Shown in pieces: positions 54,351 to 63,287 of a DNA stretch of 64,000 bases. This DNA is from CAMCXT01 sp040403315 (lineage in GTDB: Bacteria; Bacteroidota; Bacteroidia; M30B66). Location: positions 124,001 to 188,000 of the forward strand of contig JBBAKX010000005.1 of assembly GCA_040403315.1 (NCBI GenBank), read 5' to 3'. The translations under genes were made by a program, and so were the position numbers. Under the pieces are notes generated by a model. The model was not told where the DNA came from, ran no database searches, and saw only the letters and a program-made list of their open reading frames with translations. Position 1 is the stretch's first letter; each line of letters opens with the position of its first letter.

Positions 54351-55697
54351 GTGTTTAAGAAAATTCTTATCGCTAACCGCGGTGAAATCGCCCTTCGGAT
54401 TATCCGGACAGCGCACGAGATGGGCATAAAAACGGTGGCTGTATACTCTACAGCCGACAAAGAATCTCTTCATGTGAGATTCGCTGATGAAGCCGTTTGT
54501 ATTGGTCCACCTCCAAGCCGCGATTCATACCTCAACATTCCGAATATCATCTCGGCTGCAGAAATCACCAACGCGGATGCTATTCATCCAGGTTATGGTT
54601 TCCTCTCCGAAAATGCCAAATTTTCTAAGATTTGCTCAGACCATGGCATCAAATTCATTGGTGCTACGCCTGATCAAATCGACAAAATGGGTGATAAATC
54701 CATGGCAAAAGATACCATGAAAAAGGCTGGTGTTCCTACCATTCCTGGTTCTGACGGTTTGGTAGAAAGCGTGGCCGATGCCATCAAAATCGCCAAGAAA
54801 ATCAAGTATCCTGTAATCCTCAAAGCTACTGCCGGTGGTGGTGGACGCGGTATGCGTATCGTTTGGAAGGAAGAGGATGTTGAAGCCGCTTGGGATTCAG
54901 CTCGCCAAGAAGCCGCTGCTGCCTTTGGAAACGACGGCATGTACTTGGAAAAGTATATCGAAGAACCACGCCACATCGAAATTCAAATCATTGGCGATCA
55001 ATTCGGACGAGTGAGTCACCTTTCTGAAAGAGATTGCTCCATTCAGCGCCGTCACCAAAAACTGGTTGAAGAAACGCCTTCTCCATTCATGACGCAAGAA
55101 CTGCGCGATGAAATGGGTGATGCTGCTGTGAAAGCCGCAAAAGCTGTTAACTACGAAGGTTGCGGAACCATCGAATTCTTGGTCGACAAGCACCGCAATT
55201 TCTACTTCATGGAGATGAACACCCGTATTCAGGTGGAACATCCAATTACAGAAGAAGTGATCGACTACGATTTAATTCGTGAGCAGATCAAGGTTGCTGC
55301 TGGTGTTCCGATCTCTGGAAAGAATTACTACCCTTCGATGCACGCTATCGAATGCCGCATCAACGCAGAAGATATCAAGAACAATTTCCGTCCTTCACCA
55401 GGAACGATTACCACGTTTCACGCCCCAGGCGGACATGGTGTTCGTTTAGATACACACGCTTACGCAGGATATACCATTCCACCGAATTACGATTCGATGA
55501 TTGCTAAGTTGATCACTGTTGCTCAAACACGTGAAGAGGCAATTGCCAAAATGAAGCGCGCTTTGCACGAATTTGTGATCGATGGCATCAAGACAACTAT
55601 TCCATTTCATAAGAAATTGATGGATGATCCAGATTTCGTATCTGGAAATTACACTACGAAATTCCTAGAAGGGTTCGATTTCGCATCTATCGAATGA
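54351..55697 (+). CDS. accC: Biotin carboxylase subunit of acetyl-CoA carboxylase
   Basis: A 448-residue ATP-grasp enzyme that carboxylates biotin on AccB. N-terminal FKKILIANRGEIALRIIRTA, the glycine-rich ATP loop ATAGGGGRGMR, FMEMNTRIQVEHPITEEV for Mg and catalysis, and NAEDIKNNFRPSPGTI are all present. The start is GTG 54351. The next gene begins at its stop codon. Confidence 0.96.
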   Translation: MFKKILIANRGEIALRIIRTAHEMGIKTVAVYSTADKESLHVRFADEAVCIGPPPSRDSYLNIPNIISAAEITNADAIHPGYGFLSENAKFSKICSDHGIKFIGATPDQIDKMGDKSMAKDTMKKAGVPTIPGSDGLVESVADAIKIAKKIKYPVILKATAGGGGRGMRIVWKEEDVEAAWDSARQEAAAAFGNDGMYLEKYIEEPRHIEIQIIGDQFGRVSHLSERDCSIQRRHQKLVEETPSPFMTQELRDEMGDAAVKAAKAVNYEGCGTIEFLVDKHRNFYFMEMNTRIQVEHPITEEVIDYDLIREQIKVAAGVPISGKNYYPSMHAIECRINAEDIKNNFRPSPGTITTFHAPGGHGVRLDTHAYAGYTIPPNYDSMIAKLITVAQTREEAIAKMKRALHEFVIDGIKTTIPFHKKLMDDPDFVSGNYTTKFLEGFDFASIE

Positions 55698-55705
55698 TTA
55701 TAACC

Positions 55706-56530
55706 ATGAAAACACCTGTACATTTCAGTAAAACCCTGACATGTGCAGGTGTTTTGTTTTTATCGCTTTCCTCATTTGCTCAATCGACCAAGCCGGTTGA
55801 ATCGCTTATGAGTTTTCAACTTGGCGGAACCGTTCCTACGCAGTCGTTTCAAGAAAAACTAAATCTTCCAGCCTTAACAGATTCTTCTGTCAGCATTTCG
55901 GAAGCATTGGTCGATCCGAACGATACCTTGGGTAGTCCAGTTTTTGGAACCGGCGCAGGATTCTCTGCAGGCTTCAGTTACTTGAGAAACCTCAACAGAG
56001 CCGTTACTTGGAGTTTGGGAGTAAATTACTCAATGCAAAGTTTGCGTCACTTCAATGATGCAGTAGAAGCAGGAAAAATCCGCATCCAAACACCTAGTAT
56101 TCAAGCCAATTTGATTTGGAATCCACTGCGCGAAACAGGTCAGCACCTGCTCATCTATGGTGGAGTTTCTGCAGGAGTGAACTTAATGCAGGAAAACGAC
56201 TTGTATTCCAGAAGCGATACTATTCTCAACATCCCATTCATTGGAGCCTTGGTGAATAAAGCTCAATTGAATCTTGAAGTTGCAGAAACAATTTATCTCG
56301 ATGCGCGCGCAGGAATATCTTGGGTGAACGAGATCAAACCTGGGCTCTCTGCCCTATTCACAGCCGAATACAGCATTCCGCTTTTGGATCAATATCGATT
56401 AACGGGTGAAATTATAGAGGTTAATTTCATTTTCCCTGTTTCAACTTCACTCAATAGTTCGGCCTTCAACCTACAAAGGTTAAATGTAAGTGCGGGAATT
56501 GCGATTCAACTAGGCAAGAAGAAGTCGTAA
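55706..56530 (+). CDS. Outer-membrane beta-barrel protein, unknown function
   Basis: A 274-residue exported protein: signal peptide ending SSFAQ, then alternating strands typical of small outer-membrane barrels (AVTWSLGVNYSMQSL, HLLIYGGVSAGVNL, GLSALFTAEYSIPL). It overlaps or directly follows accC; ATG 55694 (inside ATGA) is an alternative start. No functional motif. It ends flush with the convergent T9SS esterase. Confidence 0.75.
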   Translation: MKTPVHFSKTLTCAGVLFLSLSSFAQSTKPVESLMSFQLGGTVPTQSFQEKLNLPALTDSSVSISEALVDPNDTLGSPVFGTGAGFSAGFSYLRNLNRAVTWSLGVNYSMQSLRHFNDAVEAGKIRIQTPSIQANLIWNPLRETGQHLLIYGGVSAGVNLMQENDLYSRSDTILNIPFIGALVNKAQLNLEVAETIYLDARAGISWVNEIKPGLSALFTAEYSIPLLDQYRLTGEIIEVNFIFPVSTSLNSSAFNLQRLNVSAGIAIQLGKKKS

Positions 56531-57928
56531 TTACTTCACCACAAATCGATTCCTGCTCACCGATCCATCATTTTCTTTCACTTCCATGATGTAAACTCCG
56601 GCACTAAAACCAGAAACGGAGATTTGATCAAAGGTTTGCTGAAGCCATCCAGTGTTCAAGAGTTGACCAGTTAAATTTCTGATCCCAAAACTGGCCACTT
56701 CGTTGGATTCTCTGCAAATCGAAATGACTGATTCTACAGGGTTCGGATACAACTTCATGATGGGTTTAGAAGCTTCAATGGGGATTGAAGTGCTCACATC
56801 ATCCCACAGCCATGTGAAAGCATCAGGAAATTCGCGGTTCCAAAACCATTCACTGTGTGCACCATCTGCTTCAGGCACCACTCGAAGATTTGAATCCGCA
56901 ACTCCAGCTGCAGCTAGCAAATTGCGCATTTGGTTAATGTCGGGCATCATGCTAGAACTTTCTGTTGTTCCTGCCACGAAATACACACGTAAACTAGAAG
57001 GTAAAATCAAACCGTTCATCCAAGTGTGCATCGCTGATTCTGCAAACCAAAATGCAGGAGAAAAAATCCCCGCTTTTCCATAAGTATCTGGATATCGCAT
57101 TGCTGCATATATAGAAATCAAGCCGCCCATGGATGAACCTGCCACGCCCGTATTTTCGGGTTCTGTAAGCGTTCTATAGTTGGCATCCACGTAAGTCTTC
57201 AAGGTATTTCGCATGAAATCTACGTATGCTTCACCGTCTCCTCCACCATAGCTTGGATTTTCCCAAGGAGAATATTCATTCAATCGTTCTGCTCCGCCGT
57301 TGTCGATACCAATCACAATGGCTCCTTCATCTCCCGCTAGGAACAAGTCACGCATCGACTCATCCACTTCCCATTCGCCTGAAAAGGCCAAATTGCTGTT
57401 GAAGAGATTCTGTCCGTCTTGCATGTACAAAACCCGGTAACGTTTCTGAGGCTGTGTGTTGTAATCGTCTGGCAGGCACACCCAAATTCTTCGTGTTCGG
57501 TTGAGTTCAGGAATATTAAATGCCGATGAAATCATCGATACTGATGGCAAAGCGGTGCCAGTTGATGTTCCACCTAGATCTTCCCAAGATTGAATCCCAA
57601 TCAGAACCGTGTCGCCAGGATTTACTGTGAACTGCCGATCAGGTAAAAATCCTCCATTGGTGTTTCCTTCTACTGTTGCCCAAGAACCGCGGGTGAATTT
57701 ACAGGTGATATTGCCAGAAATATCCAAGGTAATGGCTGGATCTCCATCGATCAAACCGACCAATTGGTGTGTTGCAGAAATTGGATTCCAACCGTTGAAA
57801 GAGCCTGCTAGATAAATTGGAGCGCCCACTGGTGTGTTGGTAGGCAAACTGATCACTCGAAAAGTTACCTGAGCAAATCCAAACAAAGATGCCAGCAGAA
57901 AGAACAGAAAAAATTTGAATTTCATCAT
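56531..57928 (-). CDS. Secreted esterase with starch-binding-like N-domain and T9SS sorting domain
   Basis: A 465-residue exported esterase. Signal peptide ending LFGFAQ; residues 20-120 form an E-set/carbohydrate-binding-like domain (PIYLAGSFNGWNP, as in CBM20/CBM48); residues 130-385 are the PF00756 esterase domain with YMQDGQNLFN, the nucleophile in GSSMGGLIS, and a late His (DGAHSEWFW). The C-terminus is a T9SS type A domain (KLYPNPVESVISI ... RNRFVVK). It probably removes acyl groups from a polysaccharide at the cell surface. Two adjacent ATGs (57928, 57925) are possible starts. Confidence 0.88.
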   Translation of the reverse strand: MMKFKFFLFFLLASLFGFAQVTFRVISLPTNTPVGAPIYLAGSFNGWNPISATHQLVGLIDGDPAITLDISGNITCKFTRGSWATVEGNTNGGFLPDRQFTVNPGDTVLIGIQSWEDLGGTSTGTALPSVSMISSAFNIPELNRTRRIWVCLPDDYNTQPQKRYRVLYMQDGQNLFNSNLAFSGEWEVDESMRDLFLAGDEGAIVIGIDNGGAERLNEYSPWENPSYGGGDGEAYVDFMRNTLKTYVDANYRTLTEPENTGVAGSSMGGLISIYAAMRYPDTYGKAGIFSPAFWFAESAMHTWMNGLILPSSLRVYFVAGTTESSSMMPDINQMRNLLAAAGVADSNLRVVPEADGAHSEWFWNREFPDAFTWLWDDVSTSIPIEASKPIMKLYPNPVESVISICRESNEVASFGIRNLTGQLLNTGWLQQTFDQISVSGFSAGVYIMEVKENDGSVSRNRFVVK

Positions 57929-57929
57929 A

Positions 57930-58727
57930 CTATAAATGTACGGTGAAATGATCAGCATCCATCCCCGCAGGGAACTGTATGCGATAATCTTCGAGGTCTT
58001 TTTTGGTGATGGTTACAGTTTCTACACGGTCGCCAAACCGTTCGGTAGTTGAAACTTTTTCTCCTTTATAATCGAGCACCACCGAATCGCCAGAATACAT
58101 GATTCCATTGCCATCATTGCCAATTCTATTCACGCCGATTACATACGATTGGTTTTCGATCGCTCTAGCAACCAGCAACGATTTCCAAGCATGCGAGCGT
58201 TTTTCGGGCCAATTGGCTGCGTAAAGCAAACAATCATAATCGAATTGATCGCTTAAAAACCGATTGCGCGACCAAACCGGAAAGCGGAGGTCGTAACAAA
58301 TTAGCGGACAAATCTTCCAGCCTTTGTAGATAAACACCAATCTCGAAGTACCTTCTGTGTAATGGTTATGTTCGTTTGCCATGCGAAAAAGATGGCGTTT
58401 GTCGTAAAATTCTGATTCCCCGGAAGGGTGCATCCACACCAATCGGTTGAAGAATTTGCCTTGGTCTTTCATCATTATCGAACCCACCACAACAGCATTG
58501 TATTGCGTTGCTATTTTCTGCATCCATTGCATACCTTTTCCGCCGGGCTCTTCTGCCAATTTTTCATTTTCCATACTGAAACCAGTGGTAAACATTTCTG
58601 GCAAAACAATGATATCGGTTGTTCCGGTGATACTTTCCAATCGGCCTTCGAACCAACGTAGATTTTGCTGAACATCTTGCCAGATAATTCTCGTTTGAAC
58701 GATCGTAATCTTCAAGGATTGACTCAT
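57930..58727 (-). CDS. Omega-amidase (nitrilase superfamily, YafV-like)
   Basis: A 265-residue carbon-nitrogen hydrolase. The catalytic triad is E44 (VLPEMFTTGFS), K110 (YDKRHLFRM) and C144 (CPLICYDLRFP), as in YafV/Nit2, which hydrolyse 2-oxoglutaramate or 2-oxosuccinamate. It overlaps the aminotransferase gene by 4 nt, which fits a transaminase/omega-amidase pathway using glutamine as amino donor. Confidence 0.9.
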   Translation of the reverse strand: MSQSLKITIVQTRIIWQDVQQNLRWFEGRLESITGTTDIIVLPEMFTTGFSMENEKLAEEPGGKGMQWMQKIATQYNAVVVGSIMMKDQGKFFNRLVWMHPSGESEFYDKRHLFRMANEHNHYTEGTSRLVFIYKGWKICPLICYDLRFPVWSRNRFLSDQFDYDCLLYAANWPEKRSHAWKSLLVARAIENQSYVIGVNRIGNDGNGIMYSGDSVVLDYKGEKVSTTERFGDRVETVTITKKDLEDYRIQFPAGMDADHFTVHL

Positions 58728-59881
58728 AATTTGATCAGTTTTTCAGCCGCACTTTCCAGTTCATGGTTGTCTTTGGCAAAACAAAATCTGAGGTACTTGG
58801 ATTCCGTTTTCTTGTGGTAAAAAACCGAAACGGGGATCGATGCTACACCATACTCGATGGTTAATCGACGAGCAAAATCGGTGTCTTTTTCGTTCGAAAT
58901 GGCGCTGTAATCAAGCAATTGAAAATAGGTTCCAGGCGATGGTTGAAATTTAAACCGCGAAGCGCTAAAAAGTCGGTTAAAGAAATCACGCTTTTCTTGA
59001 TAGAACGCCGACAGCTGACGGTAAGCATCTTTGTTTTCTAAATAATCTGCCAATGCATATTGGATCGGAGTATTGGTTGAAAAAACGAGAAACTGATGCA
59101 CTTTTCTGAATTCCACCATCAAGTTTGCGGGAGCCACACAATAGCCAATTTTCCAGCCGGTTGTGTGGTATGTTTTACCAAAAGATGATACAATCACAGA
59201 CCTTTCAGCCAGCTTTGGATACCGTGCAACACTTTGATGTTCAAGTCCATCGAAGATAATGTGTTCATACACCTCATCGCTGAGGATAATGATATCAGTT
59301 TTGTTGGTGAGTTTTTCGAGTTTCATCATGTCGACAGCCGAAAGCACCGCTCCTGTGGGATTGTGTGGCGTGTTGATGATGATCATTCGGGTACGTTGGT
59401 TGATCAACTTTTGAAACTCAGCCCAGTTGATGCTCAACGTTTCGGAATGAAGCTGAAAGAAAACACATTTTCCTCCAGCCAACTCAACTGCAGGTGCATA
59501 AGAATCGTAGGCAGGCTCGATGATAATCACCTCGTCGCCATCTTTCACAAAGGCTGAAATGGCAGTAAACAAGGCTTGTGTAGCTCCAGAAGTGATGGTT
59601 ATTTCTGTTTCAGGATGGTAGTAAATCGAGTACATTTCCTCGGTTTTTCGGGAGATAGCTTCACGCAAAACCTGCACGCCGGGCATTGGCGCGTATTGAT
59701 TTTTCGCTCCGCGGAGATGCTTCTCGACCAAGCCAATCAGTTCGGGCGAGCAATCAAATCCTGGAAAACCTTGAGAAAGGTTAATTGCACCGTTTTCTTG
59801 TGCGAGTTTTGTCATTACTGAAAAAATCGAAGTCTGAACGGCTGGTAGTTTTGAGGTTACAACGTTTGGATAAACCGGCAT
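58724..59881 (-). CDS. PLP-dependent methionine/glutamine aminotransferase (MtnE/YbdL-like)
   Basis: A 385-residue fold-type I aminotransferase: INLSQGFPGFDC, ITSGATQALF, NTPHNPTGAVL, LSDEVYEHIIF and the PLP lysine in SSFGKTYHTTGWKIGY. These are features of the methionine aminotransferase that regenerates methionine from its keto acid with glutamine. The downstream omega-amidase would remove the oxoglutaramate by-product. I prefer ATG 59881 to GTG 59902. Confidence 0.9.
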   Translation of the reverse strand: MPVYPNVVTSKLPAVQTSIFSVMTKLAQENGAINLSQGFPGFDCSPELIGLVEKHLRGAKNQYAPMPGVQVLREAISRKTEEMYSIYYHPETEITITSGATQALFTAISAFVKDGDEVIIIEPAYDSYAPAVELAGGKCVFFQLHSETLSINWAEFQKLINQRTRMIIINTPHNPTGAVLSAVDMMKLEKLTNKTDIIILSDEVYEHIIFDGLEHQSVARYPKLAERSVIVSSFGKTYHTTGWKIGYCVAPANLMVEFRKVHQFLVFSTNTPIQYALADYLENKDAYRQLSAFYQEKRDFFNRLFSASRFKFQPSPGTYFQLLDYSAISNEKDTDFARRLTIEYGVASIPVSVFYHKKTESKYLRFCFAKDNHELESAAEKLIKL

Positions 59882-60008
59882 AAGGCTAGATAATCTTGGC
59901 ACACAAGATCATGGTTGGATGAAGTGCATGTTAATTGCCCGTAAAATTAATGCGCAGACGGGATTTCTAATCATAAAGGCCTAAATTTACGCGATAAATC
60001 CAAAACTG

Positions 60009-60527
60009 ATGATTATCAACAAAAACACTGTGGTTTCGGTAAATTATAAGCTTACCGTGAGCGACAACAATTTCGAATCGGAAGAGCTTATCGAAGAAAC
60101 CTTTTCTGGCGAGCCATTTACTTTCCTTAACGGATCTGGCGGTTTGCTCGAAGAATTTGAAAATAACCTCGACGGGTTGAAAGCAGGCGAAAAATTCGAC
60201 TTCATCATTAAATCAGAAAATGGTTACGGTGAATCAAGTCAAGAGAATATCGTTCGTATTCCTTTGAACGCTTTCGTTCCTGAAGGTGAAGATTTGGATA
60301 CCGACATGGTAGCTGCAGGAAATTATCTTCCAATGGTCGACGATCAAGGCAACAACATGCAAGGCCTTGTGGTTGAAGTTAGTGACGAGTTCGTTGTGAT
60401 GGACTTCAATCATCCGCTTGCAGGCAAAGATTTACATTTCGAAGGTGAAGTAGTAAATGTTCGTGAAGCAACTGCTGAAGAGCAGGAACATGGCCACGTT
60501 CATGGCGAAGGTGGTCATCACCACTAA
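60009..60527 (+). CDS. FKBP-type peptidyl-prolyl isomerase, SlyD-like
   Basis: A 172-residue isomerase/chaperone: FKBP half (VSVNYKLTVSDNNFE ... GEKFDFIIKSENGYGE), an insert-in-flap region, then MDFNHPLAGKDLHFEGEVVNV typical of SlyD. The histidine-rich tail (HGHVHGEGGHHH) should bind nickel or other metals. TAAATTTA at 59982-59989 is a near-match promoter. Cytoplasmic folding helper and possible metal carrier. Confidence 0.92.
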   Translation: MIINKNTVVSVNYKLTVSDNNFESEELIEETFSGEPFTFLNGSGGLLEEFENNLDGLKAGEKFDFIIKSENGYGESSQENIVRIPLNAFVPEGEDLDTDMVAAGNYLPMVDDQGNNMQGLVVEVSDEFVVMDFNHPLAGKDLHFEGEVVNVREATAEEQEHGHVHGEGGHHH

Positions 60528-60544
60528 GCACAAATTTTAAACAT

Positions 60545-60583
60545 AAAAAAAGGGCGCTCCGAAATTCGGAACGCCCTTTTTTT
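60545..60583. terminator. Bidirectional terminator between slyD-like and YceI genes
   Basis: Long stem of AAAAAAAGGGCG and CGCCCTTTTTTT, extended inward by TCCGAA/TTCGGA around one mismatch. Confidence 0.88.
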
Positions 60584-60600
60584 ATGCTGAATAAATCAGA

Positions 60601-61254
60601 TTATGCTTTCGCTACAATGTTAAACTTCACATTGAAAGCATCGTTGATCATCTTGTCGCCAAGATCTTGGAAGAATTTTCCTGAACCGTATTTGATATCC
60701 CATTCGGTGCGGTCGATATCGAATTGTGCATTCGCTTTCAATTCTTTCTCATCCATAGTAATGGTTGCAGGGAAAGTGATTGCTTTAGCAATGCCTTTAA
60801 TGGTAAGGTTACCTTTTACATTGTAGTTAGGTGCACCTGCAGCAGCGCCAGCGATAGGCTCTACAGAAACAATTTCGAAAGTCGACTCAGGATTTTTAGC
60901 TGTTGCGAAGAAATCATCAGAATTCAAGTGTCCTGAAAGTTTTCCGTTAGTTTCTGCATCTGTAATGTCAAGAACCTTGATCGAGGTCATGTCCATTGCA
61001 AATTTACCAGCTGTAAGTTTACCAGCTTCTGCATTAAGCTGTCCAGATTTGATAGCTACAGATCCATTGTGTTGACCTGTTACTTTTTTAGCAGTCCATT
61101 CAACTGATGAAGAAGCAACATCAAGTTTATAAGAAACAGCACCTGCACCTGCTTCAGCAGCAGCTTGTCCGTCTTCTGTTTTAACTGAGCTTCCTCCGCA
61201 AGAAGCGAAGAAGGTAGCAACAACTACCGTAAGGGCAAAAATTGATTTTTTCAT
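60601..61254 (-). CDS. YceI family lipoprotein
   Basis: A 217-residue protein with a lipoprotein signal (VVVATFFASCGGSS) and a YceI lipocalin-like domain from about residue 40 to the end (YKLDVASSSVEWTAKKVTGQH ... FDIDRTEWDIKYGSG). The family binds polyisoprenoids; its role is uncertain. Start at ATG 61254, 22 nt after the MarR gene, so it is probably under control of that regulator. Confidence 0.9.
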   Translation of the reverse strand: MKKSIFALTVVVATFFASCGGSSVKTEDGQAAAEAGAGAVSYKLDVASSSVEWTAKKVTGQHNGSVAIKSGQLNAEAGKLTAGKFAMDMTSIKVLDITDAETNGKLSGHLNSDDFFATAKNPESTFEIVSVEPIAGAAAGAPNYNVKGNLTIKGIAKAITFPATITMDEKELKANAQFDIDRTEWDIKYGSGKFFQDLGDKMINDAFNVKFNIVAKA

Positions 61255-61276
61255 AAGAATTATTGAGGGTTTAGGG

Positions 61277-61741
61277 TTATTCGGTTTCATTCATGTTTCT
61301 GCCTTTATCGAGCAATTCATTTAATAATGAGGCTTCTTCTTCGGTAAGCGAATCAATGCCAAAATAAAATTCATGCTCAACTTTATCTATCAAAGCCAGA
61401 AGGTTCAATCCAGATTGCGTAATTGAAATATCTACTGCACGGCGATCGAGTTCTGAAACCCTACGTTCTACCAATTTTTTGGCTCGGAGTTTTTCAACGA
61501 TACGTGATGCATTAGAAGATTTGTCTAACATACGATCGATCAAATCATTCACTGTGGTGAATTTCGGATGTTGCCCACGTAAGATACGCAGAATATTAAA
61601 CTGCGGAAGGGTTAAACCAAACTTCTTGAGCATGCGCATGTTTCGGTTCACCATAAAGCTGTAGGTGAACGCAAGATTGACTCCAGCTTTCTGATATTGG
61701 CTTTTGAATTTCCGTTGTTTGATATCTTCTTCTAGTCCCAT
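61277..61741 (-). CDS. MarR family transcriptional regulator
   Basis: A 154-residue winged-helix regulator: LTLPQFNILRILRG, the recognition helix region TVNDLIDRMLDKSSNASRIV, the wing KKLVERRVSELDRRAVDI and a C-terminal dimerisation helix. It precedes the YceI gene. A palindrome just upstream suggests autoregulation. In flavobacteria such MarR-YceI pairs are common, as I recall. Confidence 0.9.
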   Translation of the reverse strand: MGLEEDIKQRKFKSQYQKAGVNLAFTYSFMVNRNMRMLKKFGLTLPQFNILRILRGQHPKFTTVNDLIDRMLDKSSNASRIVEKLRAKKLVERRVSELDRRAVDISITQSGLNLLALIDKVEHEFYFGIDSLTEEEASLLNELLDKGRNMNETE

Positions 61742-61755
61742 TGTGACGCGAATTT

Positions 61756-61782
61756 ATGTTATAACATTATATGTATGTACAT
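61756..61782. promoter_or_regulatory. Candidate MarR operator
   Basis: ATGTTATAACAT (61756-61767) is a perfect palindrome, and ATGTACAT (61775-61782) a second one, 15-41 nt upstream of the MarR start codon. Confidence 0.4.
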
Positions 61783-61825
61783 TCTTTTGTGAAAAATACT
61801 TAATTAACTGAATTACAGACAAATA

Positions 61826-61851
61826 AAAAGCCGGAGAGATTTCCCCGGCTT
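61826..61851 (-). terminator. Terminator after the T9SS gene at 61873-63240
   Basis: On the minus strand AAGCCGG pairs with CCGGCTT, followed by a T run. Confidence 0.65.
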
Positions 61852-61872
61852 CAATAACAAAGATTAACTAGC

Positions 61873-63240
61873 TTATTGTTTAACGAAGCGTTTGCTTATC
61901 AATTTGCTGTTGATTGTAGCTTGCATGAAATAAAGTCCAGCATTTAGGTCCGAAACATCGATTTGTTGTCTGTTGCTTAATTCCTGTTTTAGCATTCTTC
62001 CATGCATATCGAAAATTCTGATTTGCTCAATTTGATCTTTGCATAAAAGATTCAAAAGCCCATCTGTTGGATTCGGGAAGATTGTAAAGCTATCTTCTCC
62101 AATTGATTCGATGCCAGTAACATCCAAGTAAGTTCCAAAAACGCTGCGGTTGTTGAATTGATATTCGTTTGTATTGATATCGTAAAACTGTTGAATACGT
62201 TCTAAAATATTGTTGTTTGCATCATAGGTATAGGTGAACAAGATTGCGAAGTCGATAGACACCTCACCATTGCTGTAGGATTCAGATTTCTCTTCAAGTG
62301 TATTCCCTTTATCATCGATGAGTAATGTAAATCGAGAGGATAACATCCAAGCCACACCATCAAACGCCTCAATTAGATCAGTATATCCACCATTGTCTGA
62401 ATCGTTTCGAACTTGGCGATAAGTATCCAAATAACTCCCATCTAGAAATTCTTGCTCTGTGTATGAAACGGGTTCGAAAGTTTCAAAGTTATTGTAGTTA
62501 ATCCACCGATCTATTAAGAATCTGCTTTGCAGCATCCAATTGCCTCCCTGAGATAAAAACAAAAGCGCTGTATCGGCTTCCGTTGATCCAGCTTGATAAG
62601 CAAACTCAATTCTAATAAAATCTTCTAGGGTTCCGTCCATTGAAGGTTCTTGAAAAATAAGTTGGGTTCTCTGAGTGCCATCATAGGCTGCCAAAACACT
62701 CGAATAGGTAATCCAACTTTGGGTGTTACCATCCCAACTTTGAGATTCAACACCCACCAAGTTGTTCGATCCATCATAAGTTGTGAGGAATTTGTCTCCA
62801 AATTGGATTGCCCATGAACTATTTTCCCAAATAAAATTCTGTTCTCCAGTTGGATAACCTTGATTATTGTGTGTATCAACCTTTTTCTGCGTGTTTACCC
62901 AAGAGCCATTTTCAAAAGCCTGTGTAATAACCACATCTTCAAGTGGAGTATTGGAGTAAATTTCTCGAGAGATGTATTCATTGGTAACTGGATCGCCAAT
63001 GTTTACTGTATCTAAATCACTTTCGAAATAAACGTAATTTCTAATTGCGACTGAATCCCAAATTGAAAATTCAGGATTCCAAACGAATTGCTTCTCTACA
63101 GTAGGCAAAAATTCATTTACCGCCCGTGATCTTTGATTTGCTTGGTTTTTAATCCGATTTAAAAATCCTGATTTGTTTTGTGCACCAGCCTGAAGAGCAG
63201 AGATTAGTGCAATACTTGCGAATAGGTATTTTGTTTTCAT
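61873..63240 (-). CDS. Secreted protein with T9SS sorting domain, unknown function
   Basis: A 455-residue exported protein with signal peptide ending QAGAQ. The body contains repeated short units with W and D-G-S/T or D-x-N-N turns (WENSSWAIQFGDKFLTTYD, GNWMLQSRFLIDRW, VAWMLSSRFTLLIDD, YTYDANNNILERI), which resemble the YD-type beta repeats of T9SS surface proteins. The C-terminus is a T9SS type A domain (FTIFPNPTDGLLNL ... ISKRFVKQ). No enzymatic motif. Confidence 0.85.
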   Translation of the reverse strand: MKTKYLFASIALISALQAGAQNKSGFLNRIKNQANQRSRAVNEFLPTVEKQFVWNPEFSIWDSVAIRNYVYFESDLDTVNIGDPVTNEYISREIYSNTPLEDVVITQAFENGSWVNTQKKVDTHNNQGYPTGEQNFIWENSSWAIQFGDKFLTTYDGSNNLVGVESQSWDGNTQSWITYSSVLAAYDGTQRTQLIFQEPSMDGTLEDFIRIEFAYQAGSTEADTALLFLSQGGNWMLQSRFLIDRWINYNNFETFEPVSYTEQEFLDGSYLDTYRQVRNDSDNGGYTDLIEAFDGVAWMLSSRFTLLIDDKGNTLEEKSESYSNGEVSIDFAILFTYTYDANNNILERIQQFYDINTNEYQFNNRSVFGTYLDVTGIESIGEDSFTIFPNPTDGLLNLLCKDQIEQIRIFDMHGRMLKQELSNRQQIDVSDLNAGLYFMQATINSKLISKRFVKQ

Positions 63241-63287
63241 AAGTAAGTTTTATTGAATGCTATAAGTGTTAATGCCTATATTTATTG

